This document shows positions 1 through 5,902 of a stretch of DNA of 6,075 nucleotides, piece by piece. Every line of letters begins with the position of its first letter. Positions within the stretch are counted from its first letter, which is position 1. The DNA is taken from positions 1-6,075 of the forward strand of contig JAPHUI010000351.1 of assembly GCA_026193755.1 (NCBI GenBank), given 5' to 3'. Both the position numbers and the translations under genes were made by a program. The notes under the pieces were generated by a model. It was not told the DNA's origin. It saw only the letters and a list, made by a program, of their open reading frames with translations, and ran no database searches. The DNA is from Ignavibacteriaceae bacterium (GTDB lineage: Bacteria; Bacteroidota; Ignavibacteria; Ignavibacteriales; Ignavibacteriaceae).

Positions 1-72
1 CGAGAGCTTGTCGTAAGCATTAGTTAAAAATATAAAACCGCTTAGGATTAAAATTGGTAACAACTTTTTCAT
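1..72 (-). CDS. Secreted protein, N-terminal fragment (probable Omp28-like paralog)
   Basis: Only the first 24 codons lie in the window; the gene runs off the left edge. The ATG at 72-70 opens MKKLLPILILSGFIF, a Lys-Lys start followed by a hydrophobic stretch, then LTNA and the likely mature start YDKLS. This is a Sec signal peptide with probable cleavage after NA. The neighbouring 691-residue protein has the same layout (LNA then YEKLS, followed ten residues later by its CxxC), so this is most likely a further tandem copy of that family; this part is inference. The start is supported by an AAGGAG ribosome binding site 10 nt upstream. It lies 81 bp beyond the stop of the 691-residue gene, with an intrinsic terminator between them, so expression may depend on read-through or on a promoter I cannot identify. 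Function cannot be read from the visible part. Confidence 0.75.
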   Translation of the reverse strand, partial: MKKLLPILILSGFIFLTNAYDKLS

Positions 73-82
73 TTTACTTACT

Positions 83-88
83 CTCCTT
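83..88 (-). promoter_or_regulatory. Ribosome binding site (AAGGAG)
   Basis: On the minus strand AAGGAG lies 10 nt before the ATG at 72. It is the best Shine-Dalgarno match in the window and decides the start of the truncated gene at the left edge. The 691-residue gene has only a purine-rich AAAAGAAAA stretch in the same place, and the 768-residue gene has GGAG. Confidence 0.65.
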
Positions 89-107
89 AAAAAATGATAG
101 CTTTATT

Positions 108-146
108 AAAAATGAATAAGATGCGTAATAGTACGCAACTTATTCA
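108..146 (-). terminator. Rho-independent terminator after the 691-aa gene
   Basis: The arms TGAATAAGATGCGTA (113-127) and TACGCAACTTATTCA (132-146) pair over 15 positions with one A/A mismatch and a 4-nt loop. Read on the minus strand, the stem starts 7 nt after the stop codon at 154 and is followed at once by TTTTT and then an AT-rich stretch, as expected of an intrinsic terminator. In the plus direction there is no T-run, so it is directional. It separates the 691-residue gene from the truncated gene at 72-1. The stem resembles the hairpin after the 768-residue gene. Confidence 0.8.
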
Positions 147-153
147 ATGTTTG

Positions 154-2229
154 TTACTTCAATAAATTCATCTTTTTGACGGATGTAAAATCTCCGGCAA
201 CCATTTTGTAAAAATATATTCCCGATGCCAGATTTTTTGAGTCAAAAGATACTTGATATGTTCCGGGCTCTTTTACTTCATTTACGAGAACTGATACTTC
301 CCTGCCGATTATATCGTATACTTTTATTAATATAGGCGAAGTATTCGATACTTGATATTTAATAGTTGTAACAGGGTTAAATGGATTCGGGAAGTTTTGA
401 TATAAATTAAATGAAGCAGGTGGCAACCCCGATTGATCATCTTCTACGCTCACCGGATTACTTAACCACTCAACAATTCCATCGGCAAATAGTGTTCTTT
501 TTTCTTCCTGAGATATTGTCTCAAAACCAAAAGTTGTAAATACTACCTTGCCCGATGCGCCATGATTCGCTCTTATTCCAGGATGTTCATCCGGCTTTTG
601 CCAGAAGTAAAGTATGTTCGCACTATACATCCCTTCAGCAGCTATCTGATTTGGATAATGACCTGCAGAATGATCTATTGTATTTGCGCCGGTTCCACCA
701 ACAAGTGTCAGATTCCCCAAACCATCTGTAATAGGATCTCCATCTATGCCAATAGCTATAGTCGCAGAATGCTCTCTTAAAATATAGCTTGAATGCAAAT
801 AGTTTGTGAAAAAGTTCATCGTCTCAGTTGAATAATAAGGACTGGAAGGATCCGCCATCTGGTATGCAATATCAACTCCATTTAAATACAATCTGCCGCC
901 GTTATCAAGAAATGCAGCCAGAGCATTCATTTCATCCGTTGAGATTCCTGGTTCGGTAACACCGGTATTCCAAATAATAATATTGTAGGTATTTAAACTG
1001 TCTGCATTGGCAGGAATAAAATCGCTTGTAATAATCCCATAATCAGAGCTAATACTCATCAATTCATTTAGGAAGTAATCCTGATAATTTTCACCTCCAT
1101 CGTCGTCAACTTCAAGAATATCCAACCCAAATGTTGTAAATCTGAATTCAGCTTTATCATAAGATCCCCAATTCGAGATAAATTGAGCTGTTGTTCGACC
1201 GTATCCATTAATTCCATTAGGACTAACACTTACCTGAATATCTGTTGAATCGCCGGGATTTAAAGTTACTGTATCAGTTTCGCCCAAATTGAATGTTCCA
1301 TTAATCGTAGTAAAAGTTTGTGACCATCCGGCAGGACCATCAAATTCCAAACTAATATTATAGGTATCAGGGAACAATCCTATGTTTTTAACATAGGCTG
1401 TATAATTGGCTGTCCCGGTAGAAGCTCCAAAATAATACTCATCCTGGGTACTCATCGTTGCCATATAATTTTGGTTTATATCATGCATAGTTGACTGATA
1501 TATTTCCTGTGTGTTATCATCTTGTATAAAAGCCACCACCCTCAGGCTATCCATATTAACTGCCTGTAAAAATTCAGTTGTTGGAACATATTGTACAGTA
1601 ATCATTGTGGAATCCCCCGGAGCTGGAATCGTAAATGTGCTGCCCCCTGCGTTTGGCAACATCTTACGACAGACGCTGTAGAACTCTGTTTCGCCATTAC
1701 CACCGGGAGGATATGTGTATGAAACAGTTTTTTCAGTCAACGCTACTCGTAATTTAACATCACCAAATGTGGTAAGGTCTGTAGGATCCCTAATTATTTT
1801 AACTACAACCTCTATGAGATTATTTGAAATAATTCCTTGAGAAATAACAATATTAAAGGGTGCAAATTGAGCATTACCACTCGCGACTGCACTTTGGAAA
1901 GCACCCTGTGTATTAGAAATATGATTGGCATTAATCTCAATCCAGGGCACTGAATTGCAACCGTAATAATTTGTTCGCGCTGTATTATCGGTTTGATTGA
2001 GCAAATACATCGGGTCACCAGCCCCGGGCCACCACACATTATAAATAATGTGAGAAATAAGGCCTGAATTAACATAACTCTGGGTGGTTGCATTGTACCA
2101 AGCATTGTTTAGCTGGGCACAAGGGACACAAGATGCATTTGTGAATCTTTCGACCAGCGACAATTTTTCGTAAGCATTCAATTGTGAAGTAAACACAAAC
2201 GCCAAGAGAATTAGTATAACTTTTTTCAT
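154..2229 (-). CDS. Secreted Omp28-related thioredoxin-like protein with amidotransferase-like domain and T9SS sorting tail
   Basis: This is a 691-residue exported protein; the exact substrate or partner is unknown. Residues 1-19 are a Sec signal peptide, probably cut after LNA. Residues 20-250 match the Omp28-related, thioredoxin-like type: ERFTNASC34-VP-C37 is a CxxC motif, and YYGCNSVP95 carries the proline expected at the thioredoxin cis-Pro position. The block around VWWPG..DPMYL (65-77) is shared with the upstream 768-residue protein, as are NGETEFY (178-184) and VVAFIQDD (231-238). Residues 255-368 look like an Ig/COG1470-type beta domain. Residues 369-590, opening with ILEVDDDGG, resemble a class-I glutamine-amidotransferase-like (ThuA/DUF4350-type) Rossmann domain. 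I see no convincing catalytic Cys there: the only cysteines in the mature protein are 34, 37, 91 and 187. Residues 606-691 are a T9SS type A sorting domain (NFPNPFNP, YDIIGREV, SVKKMNLLK), so export through the outer membrane and tail processing or anchoring are expected. The ribosome binding site is weak. A terminator follows. Confidence 0.9.
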   Translation of the reverse strand: MKKVILILLAFVFTSQLNAYEKLSLVERFTNASCVPCAQLNNAWYNATTQSYVNSGLISHIIYNVWWPGAGDPMYLLNQTDNTARTNYYGCNSVPWIEINANHISNTQGAFQSAVASGNAQFAPFNIVISQGIISNNLIEVVVKIIRDPTDLTTFGDVKLRVALTEKTVSYTYPPGGNGETEFYSVCRKMLPNAGGSTFTIPAPGDSTMITVQYVPTTEFLQAVNMDSLRVVAFIQDDNTQEIYQSTMHDINQNYMATMSTQDEYYFGASTGTANYTAYVKNIGLFPDTYNISLEFDGPAGWSQTFTTINGTFNLGETDTVTLNPGDSTDIQVSVSPNGINGYGRTTAQFISNWGSYDKAEFRFTTFGLDILEVDDDGGENYQDYFLNELMSISSDYGIITSDFIPANADSLNTYNIIIWNTGVTEPGISTDEMNALAAFLDNGGRLYLNGVDIAYQMADPSSPYYSTETMNFFTNYLHSSYILREHSATIAIGIDGDPITDGLGNLTLVGGTGANTIDHSAGHYPNQIAAEGMYSANILYFWQKPDEHPGIRANHGASGKVVFTTFGFETISQEEKRTLFADGIVEWLSNPVSVEDDQSGLPPASFNLYQNFPNPFNPVTTIKYQVSNTSPILIKVYDIIGREVSVLVNEVKEPGTYQVSFDSKNLASGIYFYKMVAGDFTSVKKMNLLK

Positions 2230-2395
2230 AATTACATTTTCTTTTAAGTTATTGGTTAAGTTTAATTAGCTCATTTTTACTTGTTAAAATAAAACAAAAT
2301 GGATTTGCGTTAATTTAGATAATCCATCCTATAATCAGACATTAAATGATAAGCAATTATCCAACAAAGATAAATACCAGAAACCAGATTTCGCC
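2230..2395 (-). other. Upstream region of the 691-aa gene, no clear promoter
   Basis: This is AT-rich non-coding sequence between the terminator of the 768-residue gene and the ATG at 2229. It is long enough for an independent promoter, but I found neither a convincing -35/-10 pair nor the Bacteroidota TAnnTTTG type on the minus strand. The only structure seen is a 7-bp inverted repeat, ATGGATT (2299-2305) and AATCCAT (2321-2327), separated by 15 nt and about 70-98 nt before the start. It is short enough to be chance. Confidence 0.35.
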
Positions 2396-2437
2396 ATTAT
2401 AATAAGAGATAAGACGTGCACCGAAACACGCCTTATC
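2396..2437 (-). terminator. Hairpin terminator after the 768-aa gene
   Basis: The arms GATAAGACGTG (2408-2418) and CACGCCTTATC (2427-2437) pair at 10 of 11 positions with an 8-nt loop. The stem begins 17 nt after the stop codon at 2455. On the minus strand it is followed by TCTTATTATAAT, which is T-rich but not a clean T-run, so termination may be partial. Its outer and middle stem (ATAAG, CG-rich core, CTTAT) resembles the terminator after the 691-residue gene. Confidence 0.6.
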
Positions 2438-2454
2438 CAAAATTTGATGCTTAA

Positions 2455-4761
2455 TTACTTAAGAACATTCAGCTTTTTAACAGAAGAGAAATCACCAGCA
2501 ATCATTTTGTACAAATATACTCCTGATGCGAGATTTCGTGCATCAAATTTTACTTCATATGTTCCAACTTCTTTAACTTCATTAACCAGTGAAGCAACTT
2601 CCTGACCAGTTAAATCGTATATTTTAATACTTACTTGACTTGTTTTAGGAACAGCATACCTAATTGTTGTCGATGGGTTGAATGGATTCGGATAGTTTTG
2701 AGCCAAATTAAACTCAGTTGGATTACTTTCGAGTTCTTCACCTAAACTTGAGACTACATCTATGGTAAATACACCATCACTCACATCATAAACAAAACCA
2801 TTTTCAACATTAGTTATCCTGATAAGACATTCATCAGATGAATCCTGTGCTGTAACAACCCATGAATAAGAACCAGTGTTTGGAGTTGATTCGATAATTG
2901 TTGACCAGTCCGTTCCGTTGTTAGTACTTAGTTCTATCTTTACATCATTAACATTAACGCCTGACCATGTTATATCCTCTGTTTCACCTGCTACCCATAC
3001 CTCTCCACCATTGGGAGATTGAACAGAAACGCTTGAAAAAGTAACTATATTTTCAAGTGGATATGAAAAAGTTGCCCAATCACCGCTTGAAGTCGGTACA
3101 AAGCTATTACTGGTTGGTGCAACTGTGGCTAACTCATCTCCTGCTTTATCAAAAATTGTAAACGGAAAAGTCAGTCCTCCATCTATTGATACCTTCACAA
3201 TTAACCTATCGGGTCCAAAACCGGGATATTCAGCATGTGCATAATCAAATTTAACAGAATCAATAGTTTGAAGTCCATAAAATATTCTTGAATACATTGT
3301 ATCGGAAGCACCAACGGTTGAATAGGAATAAAAATCCATTAAAACAGATTTTGAACCACCAAGCGAAGGACCATTTGCCCCATCATATTGTTCGAAGGTA
3401 ATTCCGTCATCCGGATTAATAACCTGCCAACCTGCCGGTGGGAAAATTCCTTCAAATAATTCTATATTAAAACCACCAAGAGGATTATCCAAACTGTTAT
3501 AAATAAATTGCTGTTCTGTTCCGATCATATTTGTTCTGCCAATTGGTTTCCCAACAAATGCAGGTGTTTGGGCAAGGATATTTGGTACAGGCATTTCTCT
3601 ACCTTTACCAGAGCACCAAACTTTTTTAGTTGCATCATCCTGTACAAAAGCGATTGAATACATCATTGAATCAACCCATGCTGCATTAATCGGATACGTA
3701 AAACTAAAATTATATGTTCCCGGAGTTAAAGGTAAAGGGCTTCCCGTTATATCAGGATAGGCTTTTCTGAAAACATCATAAAAATCTGTTTCGCCATTAG
3801 TACCCGGAGGAGAAGCATAATGAATCCATCTTTCCACCGCCATTACCCTCAAATAATATTGACCATAAAGCAGCGGAGCGTGGATGGTGAGTACGATATC
3901 AGTTCGGATACTATCGCTACCAATATGAGTATCGGTTACAGAAACTTCCAGTGGCGTTGCTTTAGACATTTGAATATCATATGCATCCTGAAGACTGCCC
4001 GGAGTAGTGTAGGGGTAAACCGGGTTAGTTACACCGCCCATTATAACATTTGGAACCCCACTAACTCCGTAATAATTTGTCCGCTCAGTATTTTCAGGAA
4101 CGTTAAATAAGTACATCGGATCATTATTACCTGGCCACCAAACATGATACTTAACAGGAACAATAGTGCTGAAGTTAGTCGCGACAAAAGCATCAATGGT
4201 AGGATTATTTGCTGCGCACGGTGCACACGAAGCATTGGTCCATTCCTCGAGAAGAACATTGTCTCTTTGTACACCGGGGAGTACCACCGAATACTGACTC
4301 AATACATCATTGGCTGGATTTTCATCGCCTGCTAATTGTGATGTAACTACAATATCCATTTCCGTGGATGGATAAATAGTAAGGTCATCGAATACAACTG
4401 AAACAGACTGCCCGCTGGTTAAAGAAGATACCGTTTGAGTACTTGAATATCCTCCTGGTTCCACAGTCATCACAACATCAAATGGTGAAGTAATTTCTGT
4501 TTTACCAAGATTTGTTACTGATACTTCGGGGGCAATAGTAAAACTGGAAGACCCAATTGCATAGCTGGTATCTGCATCAATATTATTGATCGAAATAACT
4601 GCAACATCTACATCATATTGATTACCAGCACTAATGTTATCAATATATAGGTTATTGCTGTAACCAGAGATAGTGGTAAATTGTAATACGACTTCATCCT
4701 GAGCAAAAATTGAGGATGAAAGAAAAGCTATTACACTAAAAAATAGTATTAGTTTTTTCAT
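2455..4761 (-). CDS. Secreted multidomain Omp28-related thioredoxin-like protein with T9SS sorting tail
   Basis: This is a 768-residue exported protein; substrate and role are unknown. Residues 1-20 are a Sec signal peptide (cut after IFA). Residues 24-45 (LQFTTISGYSNNLYIDNI) look like the last strands of a choice-of-anchor-J/MAM-like jelly roll without the rest. Residues 50-160 form a CARDB-like beta domain (EVSVTNLGK, ENPANDVLS). Residues 165-390 are the Omp28/thioredoxin-like part: EEWTNASC179-AP-C182, VWWPGNNDPMYL, then a probable cis-Pro in GVSGVP237, NGETDFYDVFRK and IAFVQDD. Residues 432-572 are a jelly roll (FPPAGWQV, VKFDYAHAEY, DRLIVKVSIDGG) that stops before its usual final GNNLYIDNI strand. 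Residues 578-668 match the Ser/Thr-rich, Kre9-like domain (SPNGGEVWVAGETEDITWSG). Residues 683-768 are a T9SS type A tail. GGAG lies 5 nt before the ATG and fixes the start. The gene follows the regulator gene by 116 bp with no convincing terminator between them, so some co-transcription is possible. Confidence 0.9.
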   Translation of the reverse strand: MKKLILFFSVIAFLSSSIFAQDEVVLQFTTISGYSNNLYIDNISAGNQYDVDVAVISINNIDADTSYAIGSSSFTIAPEVSVTNLGKTEITSPFDVVMTVEPGGYSSTQTVSSLTSGQSVSVVFDDLTIYPSTEMDIVVTSQLAGDENPANDVLSQYSVVLPGVQRDNVLLEEWTNASCAPCAANNPTIDAFVATNFSTIVPVKYHVWWPGNNDPMYLFNVPENTERTNYYGVSGVPNVIMGGVTNPVYPYTTPGSLQDAYDIQMSKATPLEVSVTDTHIGSDSIRTDIVLTIHAPLLYGQYYLRVMAVERWIHYASPPGTNGETDFYDVFRKAYPDITGSPLPLTPGTYNFSFTYPINAAWVDSMMYSIAFVQDDATKKVWCSGKGREMPVPNILAQTPAFVGKPIGRTNMIGTEQQFIYNSLDNPLGGFNIELFEGIFPPAGWQVINPDDGITFEQYDGANGPSLGGSKSVLMDFYSYSTVGASDTMYSRIFYGLQTIDSVKFDYAHAEYPGFGPDRLIVKVSIDGGLTFPFTIFDKAGDELATVAPTSNSFVPTSSGDWATFSYPLENIVTFSSVSVQSPNGGEVWVAGETEDITWSGVNVNDVKIELSTNNGTDWSTIIESTPNTGSYSWVVTAQDSSDECLIRITNVENGFVYDVSDGVFTIDVVSSLGEELESNPTEFNLAQNYPNPFNPSTTIRYAVPKTSQVSIKIYDLTGQEVASLVNEVKEVGTYEVKFDARNLASGVYLYKMIAGDFSSVKKLNVLK

Positions 4762-4805
4762 AAGAGCTCCAAAGGTTTAATGATTTATAGTTATTAAATG
4801 ATTAA

Positions 4806-4819
4806 CCCAATTAATTGGG
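4806..4819. promoter_or_regulatory. Perfect 14-bp palindrome upstream of the 768-aa gene
   Basis: CCCAATTAATTGGG reads the same on both strands with no spacer. It lies 45-58 nt before the ATG at 4761, in the short gap after the regulator gene. A dimeric regulator site is the natural reading, and the neighbouring TrmB-type protein is the obvious candidate, but this is inference. The outer CCC/GGG is unusual in such AT-rich intergenic DNA. It is not followed by a T-run in either direction, so it is not a normal terminator. Confidence 0.45.
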
Positions 4820-4877
4820 ATATACAGAGCCTAAAATTTTTATTCTATCAAAGAAAAAATTTTTTATTTAAAGAGCA

Positions 4878-5744
4878 CTAGTTCGATACAAAAGAATATG
4901 ATTCTACTTCACCAACAATATCTTTTCCTATCTCGGAAATATCCTGTCCCTTGCCCCATAGGTGATAAAAGAGCATACTGCAGGCTTCAGCAAGCTGTTT
5001 ATGTTCAATATAAATCATAGTCAGCTCGTTTGGAATCAACACCGGTTGTTCAAGCGCAAACATAACTTTCTCCTGATCGAAGACCAGCATTTTAATAGGA
5101 AGTCTTTCCACAACTCTTGCCTGCTGACCAAGCTTTAAAGACTTCTTTACAGAATTCAGGAGCCAATCAACTTCCTTCAATTCTTTTAATTCATAAATGT
5201 CCTTACATAAACCTCCCCTTTTCAGTAATTTATATTCCTCATCCTCCTGTTCACCTAACCTGTCAGAAGTATCGCATGCATATGGTCCCTTATTAAAAGT
5301 TAGCATTTCTCTTCTTGTGCTATGGACACAAGCAGTATATCTTTTATGAATTTGTCCTTTCTCTTTCATCACATCAATAAATTCTAAAGGATTGACAATC
5401 GATTTGCTATTCTGAAAAATAGGAGTAAATACTTCTGAGACTTGTTTAATTAATTCTTCTTTTCTCTCAAGATCTTTTTTGTATGATTCGAGGACCCTTT
5501 CCAAAGCAAGTTTGGGTTCAACAGCTTCATAAAGTTTATTCCTGCCAAGTTTTTTTTCAATACATATGTTTCGGTTTACCAGCTTGTTTAAAACTTCATA
5601 AATTTTGGTGCGAGGAATATTTACTGCTTCCTGAAGTTCTAATACAGTAAACATCCTTCCGCTTAACAATGTAATATATACTTTAGCTTCTCTTTCGGTA
5701 AGTCCTATTTCCATGAAAGATTTGAGGTACTTTGAGGTATCCAT
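4878..5744 (-). CDS. TrmB-family transcriptional regulator
   Basis: This is a cytoplasmic DNA-binding protein of 288 residues from the ATG at 5744. A GTG at 5783 gives 301 residues. Neither has a good Shine-Dalgarno site; I prefer the ATG because the TrmB winged helix normally begins only a few residues in. Residues 11-77 (GLTEREAKVYITLL, then recognition helix IPRTKIYEVLNKL, then wing GRNKLYEAV) are a clear TrmB-type HTH. Residues 78-105 are charged and helical, probably a dimerising coiled coil. Residues 120-272 resemble the C-terminal phospholipase-D-like sensor region of this family, with LPIKMLVFDQEKVMFAL near 215-231. In characterised TrmB proteins this part binds a small ligand, often a sugar; none can be assigned here. 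There are five cysteines (61, 139, 157, 180, 255), so redox sensing is possible but unproven. It sits inside an array of exported Omp28-like genes, so local control of these is plausible. Confidence 0.88.
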   Translation of the reverse strand: MDTSKYLKSFMEIGLTEREAKVYITLLSGRMFTVLELQEAVNIPRTKIYEVLNKLVNRNICIEKKLGRNKLYEAVEPKLALERVLESYKKDLERKEELIKQVSEVFTPIFQNSKSIVNPLEFIDVMKEKGQIHKRYTACVHSTRREMLTFNKGPYACDTSDRLGEQEDEEYKLLKRGGLCKDIYELKELKEVDWLLNSVKKSLKLGQQARVVERLPIKMLVFDQEKVMFALEQPVLIPNELTMIYIEHKQLAEACSMLFYHLWGKGQDISEIGKDIVGEVESYSFVSN

Positions 5745-5793
5745 TAGATATTTATTCTGTTTGTTACCTTTTAAGGGGGGCACTAATTAATAA

Positions 5794-5815
5794 TTTTACC
5801 CCGCTGGGGGTATAA
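5794..5815. promoter_or_regulatory. G/C-rich palindrome, candidate operator of the TrmB-type regulator
   Basis: TACCCC (5797-5802) and GGGGTA (5807-5812) are perfect inverted arms around GCTG. With two more pairs beyond one mismatch the repeat covers 5794-5815, 8 of 9 positions pairing. It overlaps the predicted transcription start of the regulator gene and touches the -10 box, the classic place for repression by steric block. Autoregulation is inference. As RNA it would also form a short stable hairpin, but no T-run follows, so a terminator is unlikely. Confidence 0.5.
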
Positions 5816-5842
5816 AGTACTAATCAGGTATGAAACTGTCAA
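5814..5842 (-). promoter_or_regulatory. Candidate sigma-70-type promoter of the regulator gene
   Basis: On the minus strand a perfect TTGACA (5842-5837) is followed after exactly 17 nt by TACTTT (5819-5814), which matches the TATAAT consensus at only 3 of 6 positions. Transcription would start near 5807, inside the palindrome, leaving a leader of about 24 nt to the GTG or 63 nt to the ATG. The weak -10 and the fact that Bacteroidota often use a different consensus keep this tentative. Confidence 0.4.
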
Positions 5843-5902
5843 CAAAAATTATCAATATTTGTAAATAGATGCTGATTTTAATTCAATACTTAACTTCAAA
5901 AA

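Noticed and set aside
94..99. TATCAT as a -10 box for the left-edge gene
   Set aside because: The start of transcription would fall on the ribosome binding site and no -35 box lies at the right distance.
562..780. Plus-strand open frame of 72 codons
   Set aside because: It is antisense to the well-supported 691-residue gene, with no ribosome binding site and a protein with no recognisable pattern.
1812..2105. Minus-strand open frame of 97 codons
   Set aside because: It is a shifted-frame shadow of the Omp28-like part of the 691-residue gene; the in-frame product has a signal peptide, CxxC and clear family motifs.
2281..2297. TTGTT / AACAA inverted repeat upstream of the 691-residue gene
   Set aside because: Five-base arms in AT-rich DNA are expected by chance.
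3820..4335. Plus-strand open frames of 96 and 63 codons and a minus-strand frame of 77 codons
   Set aside because: All lie within the thioredoxin-like part of the 768-residue gene in other frames, with low-complexity, unlikely proteins.
4833..4863. Inverted repeat AAAATTTTT / AAAAATTTT after the regulator gene
   Set aside because: The arms contain only A and T, the loop is 13 nt and no stable stem is expected, so I do not call it a terminator. Low-complexity A/T tracts explain it.
5745..5783. GTG at 5783 as the start of the regulator
   Set aside because: Not excluded, but the added 13 residues are not part of the TrmB domain, GTG is the weaker codon and no Shine-Dalgarno site precedes it, so the ATG at 5744 is preferred.
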